From Pseudomonas rhizoryzae (GTDB lineage Bacteria; Pseudomonadota; Gammaproteobacteria; Pseudomonadales; Pseudomonadaceae): DNA of 64,000 nt. The notes under the pieces are model-generated. The model was not told the origin of the DNA and made no database searches. It saw only the letters and a list, made by a program, of their open reading frames with translations. The position numbers and the translations under genes were made by a program. Shown here one piece after another: positions 16,112-23,936 of the stretch. Position 1 is the stretch's first letter, and the number at the start of each line of letters is the position of its first letter. The stretch covers positions 62,001-126,000 of the forward strand of contig NZ_SULM01000004.1 in NCBI RefSeq assembly GCF_005250615.1. The letters are read 5' to 3'.

Positions 16112-17396
16112 GGTCAGCTCCTCGTTGCGCCAGGCCATCGACTAGGCGCGCCGCCGCGGCGACGCCACCGGCGGCTGCGGCGATGGGCACGAAGCGTTCG
16201 GCGGCCCGGCGATAATCGGGATCGGCCAGCACCACGCCGAGTGCCTGAATGATTCGTGCCCGGCTGGCCAGCCGCGGCGCCAGGCACAGGCCGGCGCCAA
16301 CCCGCTCCAGGCGACGGGCGATGCCGGGTTGGTCGAACACCATGGGCAGCGCCAGCATGGGTTTGCCGGCGGCCAGGGCGTCCAGCACGGTATTGAAGCC
16401 GCCGTGGGTGATGACGGCGTCGGCGCGGGCGATGGCGGCTTCCTGGGGGGCGAAATCGGTGACCCAGGTCGCGCCGTCGTCCAGCAGGCGACGCTCGGCG
16501 TTGGCATCGAGGCGACCGCAATGGGCGATCAGCACCTGCACGTCCAGTTGGCGACAGGCCTGGGCGATGCGGCGGAACAGCGGCAGGCGTCCGCCCTGCA
16601 GGGTGCCGAAGGAAGCGAAGACGAAGGGCCGGCGCGGATCGATGTCCAGTGCCAACCGTTGCTGCTGGACCCGGGGCGAGCGCAGGGGGCCGACCTCATG
16701 GAAATTCGGCGGCGGCGCACGCCGCGGGAAATCGAAACCCGGCAGGCACTGGCTCAGTTGCAGAAGGGGCGAGAAGCAATCGTCCAGTGTCCGCCGGTCA
16801 CCGAGGCCGAAGGCCTGGGCGTGGCGCTGGATGACCTTGCCCTGGGCGCGCATCATCAGGTCGAACACCTGGGTCGCGCCCTGGACGATCTGCCGGTCCC
16901 GCTCGGTGCTGGGATAGGCGAAGGGCAGGGTGGGCAAGGGCAGATGGGGCTCGCGATTCATTGGCACGGCGCAGGCCAGCGACGCATAGGGCAGGCCGAG
17001 GTGCTCGCCGAGCAGGCCGCCGGCGGGCTCCATCTGGTCGGCGATCAGGCAGTCGACGCCCAGGTCGCGCAGCGCGGCCGGGCCTTCGCGGCAAAACAGC
17101 TCGGTATTGCGCGCCATGTCGGCGATCACCCCGAATACCGCCCAGGGTTGGCGGCTGGCGGTGCGGGCCAGGATTGGTGCCAGGCTGCCGCGTGGATGGC
17201 TATCCGCGCCTATGGCCTGGAAGTCGATACCGGCCGGGCGTGTCCGCTCGCCGACGTCCGCCTGGTGCAGCAGGGTGACCCGATGGCCCAGCGCGACGAG
17301 GGCCTCACCCAGGACCAGGTGGGTAGACAGGTGGCTCGGCAGCGGCGGCGAGATCAGAGCGACATGCATGGCGGCGTCCGGTCGGGTGTCGGCCAC
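16101..17396 (-). CDS. crtX: Zeaxanthin glucosyltransferase CrtX
   Basis: A 431-residue GT1-family transferase that adds glucose from UDP-glucose to zeaxanthin hydroxyls. The N-terminus reads HVALISPPLPSHLSTHLVLGEAL. The C-terminal donor-binding region contains FASFGTLQGG and THGGFNTVLDALAAGKPMLA, the usual GT1 signature. GTG at 17396 overlaps the fni stop (TAGTG), and an ATG at 17369 is an alternative. Its product would be a polar membrane pigment (mono- and diglucosides). Confidence 0.92.
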   Translation of the reverse strand: MADTRPDAAMHVALISPPLPSHLSTHLVLGEALVALGHRVTLLHQADVGERTRPAGIDFQAIGADSHPRGSLAPILARTASRQPWAVFGVIADMARNTELFCREGPAALRDLGVDCLIADQMEPAGGLLGEHLGLPYASLACAVPMNREPHLPLPTLPFAYPSTERDRQIVQGATQVFDLMMRAQGKVIQRHAQAFGLGDRRTLDDCFSPLLQLSQCLPGFDFPRRAPPPNFHEVGPLRSPRVQQQRLALDIDPRRPFVFASFGTLQGGRLPLFRRIAQACRQLDVQVLIAHCGRLDANAERRLLDDGATWVTDFAPQEAAIARADAVITHGGFNTVLDALAAGKPMLALPMVFDQPGIARRLERVGAGLCLAPRLASRARIIQALGVVLADPDYRRAAERFVPIAAAAGGVAAAARLVDGLAQRGADRAS

Positions 17397-18445
17397 TATG
17401 GGCGCCGGGACGCGGTGGCGTCCAGCAACTCGGCCTGGCGCAACTGGGCCAGATTGGCCGAGCCGGTGCAGAAGCAGGCGATGCGCAGTTGCTCGATCAC
17501 CACGCGGAAATGCGCGATCACCGCCTCGCTCGACTGGGTCGCGCCGGGAAGGGCGGCGGCGGCTTGCCCGGCGAGGTCCGCGCCGAGACGGATGGCCTTG
17601 GCCACGTCGATGCCATCGCGAATGCCGCCCGAGGCAATCACCGTCGCCTGTGGGCAGGCCGCACGTACCTGGCGCAGGCTTTCGGCGGTGGGAATGCCCC
17701 AGTCGGCGAAGGCGCGGGCAATGGCGCGCTGACCATCGTCACGGGCACGCTCGGCTTCCACCGCGGCCCAGCTGGTACCGCCAGCACCGGCCACGTCGAG
17801 CACGGCTACGCCGACATCCGCCAATTGACGAGCGACGCGGCCCGAAAGGCCCGCGCCTACCTCCTTGACGACGATCGGCACGGCGAGATGTGTAACCAGG
17901 TTTTCCAGGGCTGCCAGGATGCCCCGCCATTCGCGGTCACCGCCGGCTTGCACGGCTTCCTGCAAAGGATTGAGGTGCACGATGAGGGCATCCGCCTCGA
18001 TCATCTCCACGGCGCGGCGGGCTTCGTCGAGTCCATAGCCGGCCACCAGTTGCGCGGCGCCGAAGTTGGCCAGCAAGGGTACGCCAGGGGCCAGCCGACG
18101 CAATTCGCCGGTCAAACCCTGATCGCCGCCCTGTTGCAGCGCGATGCGCTGGGAGCCGACGGCCAGGGCGATGCCCAGGGTCTGGGCCGCCTCGGCGAGA
18201 TGGCGATTGATCAGCGCGGCCCGCTCTGGACCGCCGGTCATGGAGCTGATCAGCAGGGGCGCCGCCAGGGGGCGGTCGAACAGCCGGCTGCGCAGGTCCA
18301 CCTGATCCAGGTCCAGTTCGGGCAGGGCGCAATGGCTGAAGCGATAGTCATCGAAGCCCGTGGTGACGGCGCTCCGCGCCTTGTGGGGATCCAGCACGAT
18401 GTCCAGATGGTCGTTCTTGCGACTTGCCAGTTCCCAATCCACCAT
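17396..18445 (-). CDS. fni: Type 2 isopentenyl-diphosphate isomerase
   Basis: A 349-residue FMN- and NADPH-dependent isomerase that interconverts IPP and DMAPP to feed CrtE. The N-terminus [11 protein letters not shown] is diagnostic, followed by [28 protein letters not shown] (with the Mg/FMN-site residues), VKEVGAGLS and [22 protein letters not shown] at 18445 gives the family-typical start, and the longer TTG frame is unlikely. It is the first gene of the fni-crtX-crtY-crtI-crtB operon, as in Pantoea-type clusters, and is divergent from crtE. Confidence 0.95.
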   Translation of the reverse strand: MVDWELASRKNDHLDIVLDPHKARSAVTTGFDDYRFSHCALPELDLDQVDLRSRLFDRPLAAPLLISSMTGGPERAALINRHLAEAAQTLGIALAVGSQRIALQQGGDQGLTGELRRLAPGVPLLANFGAAQLVAGYGLDEARRAVEMIEADALIVHLNPLQEAVQAGGDREWRGILAALENLVTHLAVPIVVKEVGAGLSGRVARQLADVGVAVLDVAGAGGTSWAAVEAERARDDGQRAIARAFADWGIPTAESLRQVRAACPQATVIASGGIRDGIDVAKAIRLGADLAGQAAAALPGATQSSEAVIAHFRVVIEQLRIACFCTGSANLAQLRQAELLDATASRRP

Positions 18446-18580
18446 GTCTTCTAGAGTCCGCCCTGAATGACCTTTCGTCGGTCGTTGTGGTCTGGTAGGG
18501 GACAACGGGTTCGCTTCGCGAAGGACCTATCCACCGAGGGTCGACCGTTCGTCGGTTCCTCACCTGGAGTATCTCGACTC
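18446..18580. promoter_or_regulatory. Divergent crtE / fni control region
   Basis: The 135 bp between fni (minus) and crtE (plus) must carry promoters for both. It contains TTCGTCGGT twice in direct orientation (18474-18482 and 18548-18556, 74 bp apart) and the 10-bp palindrome CTTCGCGAAG (about 18513-18522). I see no convincing sigma-70 hexamer pair, so activator- or ECF-type control is possible. Confidence 0.55.
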
Positions 18581-19462
18581 ATGGCGACCGTATTAGTGCC
18601 AAACGCGACAGACAATTTTGCCGCTACCTTGCAGTGGCAGCGTACCCGTATTGACGAGCGCCTGGCAGAGCTATTACCGGCCGGTGATGATCCGGTCGCT
18701 GCCGCCATTCGCGATGGCGTCCTCGCGCCCGGCAAGCGGCTGCGTCCGCTGTTGATGATCCTGGCCGCCGAGGACCTGGGGCAGCCGGACGAGGCCGTGT
18801 TGGACCTGGGCTGTGCGGTGGAAATGGTGCATGCGGCGTCGTTGTTCCTCGATGACATGCCCTGCATGGACAACGCCCGCCTGCGCCGCGGCCGCCCCAC
18901 GCTGCATGTCCAGTACGGCGAGGACGTCACCATGCTGGCCGCAGTGGCGCTGCTCAGCCATGCCCTGCGCTTGGTCGCCGGGCTGGACGGCGTACCCGCG
19001 GAGACCCGCACCCAGATGGTCTGCCAATTGGCCGATGCGGTCGGCACGGCGGGGCTGGTCTGCGGCCAGTATCACGACCTGCACGGTGGTCGCCAGGCAC
19101 GTCCGGCCGATGCCATCGCCCTGACCAACCAGCTCAAGACCGGCGCGCTGTTCTCCGCCGCCCTGGGCATGGCCGGTGCCACCCTGGTGACCACCGCCCA
19201 GCAGCGCGAGGCCTTCCACGTCTTCGCTTGCCAACTGGGCCTGGCCTTCCAACTGCTCGACGATCTCGACGACGGCAAGGGCCTGGGCAAGGACGCCGGT
19301 AAGGATGGCGACAAGTCCACCCTGGTCAGCCTGCTCGGCCGCGAGCATGCCCAGCGCCAATTGCAGAGCCATCTGCGGCAGGCCCACGAGGCCCTGGCCG
19401 AGGCCGGTTGCGCTGCTGGGGCTCTGGCGGGGTTGCTCGATATCGTCTTTCGTCCTCGTTGA
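18581..19462 (+). CDS. crtE: Geranylgeranyl diphosphate synthase CrtE
   Basis: A 293-residue E-isoprenyl diphosphate synthase. It has the first Asp-rich motif DDMPCMD (91-97), RRGRPTLH after it, KTGALF, and the second motif DDLDD in QLLDDLDDGKGLGKDAGKD. The substrate-binding GKRLRP is at 51-56. The ATG at 18581 has GGAG upstream. In the Pantoea layout crtE leads the operon, whereas here it is inverted and divergent from fni. CrtE supplies C20 precursor for CrtB. Confidence 0.94.
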   Translation: MATVLVPNATDNFAATLQWQRTRIDERLAELLPAGDDPVAAAIRDGVLAPGKRLRPLLMILAAEDLGQPDEAVLDLGCAVEMVHAASLFLDDMPCMDNARLRRGRPTLHVQYGEDVTMLAAVALLSHALRLVAGLDGVPAETRTQMVCQLADAVGTAGLVCGQYHDLHGGRQARPADAIALTNQLKTGALFSAALGMAGATLVTTAQQREAFHVFACQLGLAFQLLDDLDDGKGLGKDAGKDGDKSTLVSLLGREHAQRQLQSHLRQAHEALAEAGCAAGALAGLLDIVFRPR

Positions 19463-19526
19463 GGCGAATTCTCCAGGCTTGGATCGTCTAACCCCTCGAT
19501 AGCCTTTTTTCGAGAGGAGCGTTGAG

Positions 19527-19751
19527 ATGTCGAAGTGGAAGATTGCCTACAGCAACACTGATGGCAACACCTCGGTGGTTTCCATCGAAGCCGACCAGAA
19601 ACCTGACATGGAGCGCGTTGCCCAGATCGTGCGCGACGATGCGTTGGAAGAGTACGACGACAGCGAAGTACCGCGGGACTACGACGAGCCCACCGTAGCC
19701 CTGCTGGAACGCCACGGGATCACCATCACCGGGATCACCGAAGAAGGCTAA
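19527..19751 (+). CDS. Small acidic hypothetical protein
   Basis: A 74-residue soluble, acidic protein (many Asp and Glu, for example EEYDDSEVPRDYDEP). I do not recognise the family. GAGGAG lies about ten bases before the ATG. It is not part of the crt operons in any obvious functional sense, although it follows crtE by 64 bp on the same strand and may be read through from it. Confidence 0.65.
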   Translation: MSKWKIAYSNTDGNTSVVSIEADQKPDMERVAQIVRDDALEEYDDSEVPRDYDEPTVALLERHGITITGITEEG

Positions 19752-19769
19752 TCCTCGTGGCATCTGGCC

Positions 19770-20429
19770 CTAGCGCAGGGGCCAGATGCCGCCATCCCCC
19801 ACCACAAAGATCTTGCGCGCCGGGTCCGGCGCCAGCAGGTACCCACCGGTGAAATCGCCGAAGGCCGGCAGGATCAGCACCTCTTCGTTCTCCAGGCAGA
19901 AGCAGGGCAGGCGCAACGCCTGGCGCCCGCGACCCTGCAGGCGAAACGCCGGATGGATATGCCCGGCCAACACCGGCAAGCGCGGGTGGGGATCGGGCTC
20001 GTGTTGCAGCGACAGACCATCCAGCTCCAGCGGCTCACCGACCACGTCGATGCCCAGCGCCGCCGGCGGATCGCCCGCGCGCCTATCGTGGTTGCCGCGG
20101 ATCAGCAGCATGCGCAGGCGAGACTGGCGCTCGCGCCAGCGCTCCAGGGTGTCCAGGGTCAGGGGCGCGCGGGATTCGGGGGCATGGAGGAAGTCGCCGA
20201 GGAAGATGATCTCGCGACAGTCGTAGCGCTCCAACAAGCCGTCCAAACGGGCGATGTTGCCTGCCGTGGTGCCATGGGGCACCGGCTGGCCCAGGGCGCG
20301 AAAGGCCGCTGCCTTGCCGAAGTGGATATCCGCTACGAGCAGCGCCTGGCGCGCCGGCCAATAGATGGCTTTTTCCGCGAGCAGCCAGAGTTCGACAGTG
20401 GCGAGAGTAAGGACGTGATGGGCAGGCAT
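19770..20429 (-). CDS. pdeM: Calcineurin-like phosphoesterase PdeM (ligase-associated)
   Basis: A 219-residue metallophosphoesterase. The two-metal site motifs are in order: DIHFGK (34-39), FLGDFLH, LIRGNHDRR and LAGHIHPAF. The N-terminal WLLAEKAIYWPARQALLVADIHFG pattern is that of the PdeM family, usually encoded beside a DEXH helicase (Lhr) and an ATP-dependent DNA ligase. Neither partner is in this window. It is probably a nuclease or phosphodiesterase in DNA repair (family inference). It is divergent from cysE. Confidence 0.85.
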   Translation of the reverse strand: MPAHHVLTLATVELWLLAEKAIYWPARQALLVADIHFGKAAAFRALGQPVPHGTTAGNIARLDGLLERYDCREIIFLGDFLHAPESRAPLTLDTLERWRERQSRLRMLLIRGNHDRRAGDPPAALGIDVVGEPLELDGLSLQHEPDPHPRLPVLAGHIHPAFRLQGRGRQALRLPCFCLENEEVLILPAFGDFTGGYLLAPDPARKIFVVGDGGIWPLR

Positions 20430-20594
20430 GATGGATCCGACGATTGACTTCCCTTCTGATGATGCAAGGCGCTCAGGGTTCAGCAGCGTTGCGTCTAGCG
20501 CAACACAGGCGCCGCGATTCCTTATTGGTTGGGGGCCTAAGGGCAAACCATACTCCAAGCGAAGGAATCCAGGACCCAACCCGGAGCGGAGTCT

Positions 20595-21353
20595 ATGACG
20601 GCACTGTGGACACGGCTGTACCAGCAGGCACAAGAGCAGGCGGCGCGCATGCCGCGACTGGCCGGCTATCTCGAAACCCGGGTATTGCGCCACGACTGCT
20701 TCGCCGCCGCCCTGGCCGATCGCCTGGCCCAGGGACTGGCGCAACCCGCCGCCGGTGTCGAGCTGCAGGGCTGGTTCGCCGAACTGCTCGATCCAGACAT
20801 TCTCGCCGCGGCGAGCGCCGATCTCGAGCGGCTGGCCCGCATCAATCCCGCCTGCCCGGACGAACTCTGCGGCTTTCTCGAATTCCGTGGCTTCCTCGCC
20901 GTCCAGGCCCAACGGTTGGCGCATCGGCTATGGTTGGCCGGCGAGCGTCACGCGGCGGTGCTGCTGCAAAACTGGAGCGCCACGGCCTGGGGCCTGGATC
21001 TGCACCCGGCAGCCCAATTGGGCAAGGGCCTGTTCGTCGATCATGGCCTGGGCCTGGTGATCGGCGAGACAGCCGTGGTGGAAGACGAGGTCAGCCTCTG
21101 GCACGGCGTTACCCTGGGCAGCACCCTCAACGAGAGCGGTGATCGCCATCCGAAGATTCGCCGGGACGCCCTGATCTGCGCCGGAGCCACGGTACTCGGC
21201 AATATCGAGGTAGGTGCCGGTGCCCTGGTGGCGGCCGGCGCCGTGGTGACCCGACCCGTGCCCCCAGGGCGGGTAGTAGGCGGCGTACCGGCACGCGACC
21301 TGGGGCCGGTTCCCGCGGCGCTGGGTGCGCTGCAAGCAGCGGAGGAACTGTAA
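20595..21353 (+). CDS. cysE: Serine O-acetyltransferase-like protein
   Basis: A 252-residue hexapeptide-repeat acyltransferase. The N-terminal helical domain (about 1-135) precedes a left-handed beta-helix with the catalytic HPAAQLGKGLFVDHGLGLVIGETA region (the two His needed for CoA-dependent transfer) and VSLWHGVTLG. It makes O-acetylserine for cysteine synthesis. Pseudomonads often have a second, Fe-S-cluster linked CysE, so this may be a paralog. Its stop overlaps the next start (TAATGG). Confidence 0.82.
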   Translation: MTALWTRLYQQAQEQAARMPRLAGYLETRVLRHDCFAAALADRLAQGLAQPAAGVELQGWFAELLDPDILAAASADLERLARINPACPDELCGFLEFRGFLAVQAQRLAHRLWLAGERHAAVLLQNWSATAWGLDLHPAAQLGKGLFVDHGLGLVIGETAVVEDEVSLWHGVTLGSTLNESGDRHPKIRRDALICAGATVLGNIEVGAGALVAAGAVVTRPVPPGRVVGGVPARDLGPVPAALGALQAAEEL

Positions 21354-22240
21354 TGGCCCTGGCCCAACGACGTTTCGGTATCGATCATCCCCTGGTCAGC
21401 GTGCGAGACCACGCCGCCGCCTTGGCCAACTATCAACGCCTAGGCTTTGCCCCTTCGCCCATCAGCTACCACCCCTGGGGCACCGTCACCAGCCTGATGA
21501 TGTTTCCCAGCAACTTCATCGAATTGATCGGTGTGGCCGATCCCGCCAAATTCGGCACCGGCGCGGTGGACGGCTTCTGCTTCGGTCGGCGCCTTGGCGA
21601 ATTCCTCGCGCGGGAGGAGGGCGTGTCCCTGGTGGCGCTGCACAGCACCGATTGCGACGGCGACCATGCCGAGCTGGTCGCGCGCGGCCTCGCCAGCCAG
21701 GGGCGCATCGATTTCCGTCGGGCCATGCGCCTGCCCGATGGCAGCCCCGGCGAGGCGGTGGTCTCCCTCGGCCTGTTCCTCGACGACCAGTTGCCGGACG
21801 TATCCAATTTCATCTGCCACCAGCACCGCCCGGAACTCATCTGGGTACCCGGTTGGCAGCAGCATCCCAATGGCGCCCTGGGCATCGACGCCCTGACCTA
21901 CGTGGCCGCCGAGCCCGGGCTTTTGGCCACGCGCTGGCGCCTGCTCTATGGCGAGACGGCAGTAGTGCACAACGGCGACTCGATCCAGGTCGACAGCGGC
22001 TGCGGCCTCTTGCGGGCCCTTACGCCTGAGCAGGCGGCCGCCGAGTATGACGCGGTCGGCCTGCCGCAGGCGCGGGCCGAGCGGCCCCATGCCATCGCCA
22101 TCCGCGTGGCGGTGGCGAGCCTGGCGCGGGTGCGCGAGGTGCTGAACGCCAGTGGTATCGAAGGCATGGAGCGGGGCGGTTGCTTGCAGGTGGCGCCTGA
22201 GCACTGTGGCAACGTCATCCTGGAATTCGCCGAGCGCTGA
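21353..22240 (+). CDS. VOC / glyoxalase-like domain protein
   Basis: A 295-residue protein of the glyoxalase_3-like type. The N-terminus GIDHPLVSVRDHAAALANYQRLGF is a vicinal-oxygen-chelate betaalpha-beta3 module, and a second module starts near 135 (LPDVSNFICHQHRPELIW). Putative metal ligands are His12, Glu57 and later His and Glu residues. The substrate is unknown. It overlaps cysE by one base and so is likely co-transcribed with it. Confidence 0.8.
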   Translation: MALAQRRFGIDHPLVSVRDHAAALANYQRLGFAPSPISYHPWGTVTSLMMFPSNFIELIGVADPAKFGTGAVDGFCFGRRLGEFLAREEGVSLVALHSTDCDGDHAELVARGLASQGRIDFRRAMRLPDGSPGEAVVSLGLFLDDQLPDVSNFICHQHRPELIWVPGWQQHPNGALGIDALTYVAAEPGLLATRWRLLYGETAVVHNGDSIQVDSGCGLLRALTPEQAAAEYDAVGLPQARAERPHAIAIRVAVASLARVREVLNASGIEGMERGGCLQVAPEHCGNVILEFAER

Positions 22241-22427
22241 GGTGGGCAGGGATCATCGCGGCCATGGGCCGCTCCTGCGGGAGTCTGGAGTTCTTGTAGG
22301 AGTGGTCGCTACGGCGAACCTTCGCTAGGCTGCATGGCCGTGTCAGGACAGTCGTCACCAAGGCAGCGGCGCGATGCTCGATCAGGTTCTCGCCGGGTGA
22401 TGGAAACGAACGCCCGCTCGCCGAGCT

Positions 22428-22448
22428 CCCTCTCCCCTCGGGAGAGGG
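22428..22448. repeat. Dispersed hairpin repeat of the ccctctcc-ggagaggg type
   Basis: The 8-9 bp inverted repeat around CCCTCTCC / GGAGAGGG, followed by TTGGGGTGAGGG, is a sequence type common between genes of many Proteobacteria. This is recognised from memory. Confidence 0.6.
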
Positions 22449-22529
22449 TTGGGGTGAGGGCGCCCCTCGCCACGAAGTCCCCAGTGGAAAAGGCTGCGCC
22501 GTTTTCCACGCCACGGGATAGGCACCCGC

Positions 22530-22620
22530 GTAGGTTGGGCTGAGCGCAGCGAAGCCCAACGGACCTGCCCCTTATCGCACCGTTGGGCTTCGACGATGGA
22601 GCCGTCTCAACCAACCTACA
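22530..22620. repeat. Nested inverted repeat (BIME-like)
   Basis: GTAGGTTGG at the left end pairs with CCAACCTAC at the right end. Inside, CGAAGCCCAACG pairs with CGTTGGGCTTCG. A 90-bp element with nested arms like this resembles REP pairs. Confidence 0.65.
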
Positions 22621-22741
22621 GCGGCCCCTGGCCACGATCCTGGCAACGGCGAGACAACCTATGACCACCATTGAGCCACGCAAGGTGCGCCGCCGCCGGT
22701 AGCCCGGTAAACTGGCCGTTCACTAGAGTCCGGAGCGACCC

Positions 22742-23005
22742 ATGTCGACATCCTTCGCCCAGATGCTGGAAAACATCACCCCCGATATCTACGAGGGCCT
22801 CAAGCTGGCCGTGGAAATCGGCAAATGGCCCGATGGCCGCAAGCTGAGCCGCGACCAGGTGGAGCTGTGCCTGCAGGCGGTGATCGCCTACGAGGCCAAG
22901 CACCTGCCCGAGGACCAGCGCACCGGCTACATGGGGCCCCAGGAGTGCGCCTCCAAGTCGGCGCCCATCGAGAACATCCTGTTCAAGTCCGACGCCATTC
23001 ACTGA
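22742..23005 (+). CDS. yeaC: YeaC family protein (DUF1315)
   Basis: An 87-residue soluble protein with the YeaC-type sequence: ITPDIYEGLKLAVEIGKWPDG, LSRDQVELCLQAVIAYE and a C-terminal region with ECASKS. The function is unknown, although the family is widespread in gammaproteobacteria. It is followed 85 bp later by the DUF2797 gene, a pairing I believe is common in Pseudomonas. Confidence 0.85.
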   Translation: MSTSFAQMLENITPDIYEGLKLAVEIGKWPDGRKLSRDQVELCLQAVIAYEAKHLPEDQRTGYMGPQECASKSAPIENILFKSDAIH

Positions 23006-23090
23006 GCGTCCGCGCGTTGCCCGACGAGGTGCCCTTCGCTCAGCGAAGAGGCACCTCGCGCATTTTGAAGAATCGAGAAACATCACCGTG

Positions 23091-23924
23091 ATGACCGAAC
23101 TGGGCCGTGGCGCCCTGCGCAAGATGGCCGTGACCCTGGCCGACCCCGTGAACTACGCCTTCCGCCTTGATGACCAGGAGGTGCCGGTCAATCCGCTGAT
23201 CGGCCGCCGCGTGCGACTCGAATACCTGGGCGCCATCCATTGCACCCACTGCGGCCGCAAGACCCGCAAGAGCTTCAGCCAGGGCTACTGCTATCCCTGC
23301 TTCACCGCCCTGGCCCAGTGCGACAGCTGCATCGTCAGCCCGGAGAAGTGCCACTACGAACACGGCACCTGCCGCGAACCGGAATGGGGCGAGGCCCATT
23401 GCATGGTGCCCCACGTGGTCTACCTAGCCAATTCCTCGGGCCTCAAGGTGGGCATCACCCGCGCCACCCAGCTGCCCACCCGCTGGATCGACCAGGGCGC
23501 CTACCAGGCGCTGCCGATCCTGAGGGTCGCCACCCGCCAGCAGTCCGGTCTGGTGGAAGACCTGCTGCGTAGCCAGGTGGGCGACCGTACCAACTGGCGC
23601 GCCATGCTCAAGGGCGTCGCCGCACCGGAAGACCTGGTGGCGGTGCGCGAGCGCATTTTCGACGCCTGTGCCCAGGGTCTCGACGACCTCCAGGGCCGCT
23701 TCGGCCTGCAGGCGATCCAGCCGGTGGTCGACATGGCACCCATCGAGATTCATTATCCGGTGACGGTCTATCCCACCAAGGTGGTCAGCCAGGATCTGGA
23801 AAAGACCCCCGTGGTGGAAGGCACGCTCTTGGGCATCAAGGGTCAATACCTGATGTTCGACACCGGCGTGATCAACATTCGCAAGTACACGGCCTACCAG
23901 CTGGCCGTGTCCGTTTCCGAGTAA
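23091..23924 (+). CDS. DUF2797 protein with Cys clusters
   Basis: A 277-residue cytoplasmic protein. The N-terminal half has a zinc-finger-like array: CTHCGR (near 54-59), CYPCF, CDSC and CHYEHGTC. These are followed by YLANSSGLKVGITRATQLPTRWIDQGA, which resembles a GIY-YIG-type fold (the Y and G-x-T pieces), as described for DUF2797. GTG at 23088 or ATG at 23091 could be the start. It sits just before pepN and is probably co-transcribed with it. The function is unproven. Confidence 0.82.
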   Translation: MTELGRGALRKMAVTLADPVNYAFRLDDQEVPVNPLIGRRVRLEYLGAIHCTHCGRKTRKSFSQGYCYPCFTALAQCDSCIVSPEKCHYEHGTCREPEWGEAHCMVPHVVYLANSSGLKVGITRATQLPTRWIDQGAYQALPILRVATRQQSGLVEDLLRSQVGDRTNWRAMLKGVAAPEDLVAVRERIFDACAQGLDDLQGRFGLQAIQPVVDMAPIEIHYPVTVYPTKVVSQDLEKTPVVEGTLLGIKGQYLMFDTGVINIRKYTAYQLAVSVSE

Positions 23925-23936
23925 GGATGTAAGCCC

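Larger units (their letters stand above)
22241..22741. other. Repeat-rich intergenic region
   Basis: A 500-bp gap with no gene. It is a patchwork of dispersed-repeat units: TGTAGGAGTGG (from about 22296), the CCCTCTCCCCTCGGGAGAGGG hairpin (22428-22448, 21 bases, followed by GGTGAGGG) and a nested inverted repeat (22530-22620). Confidence 0.6.
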
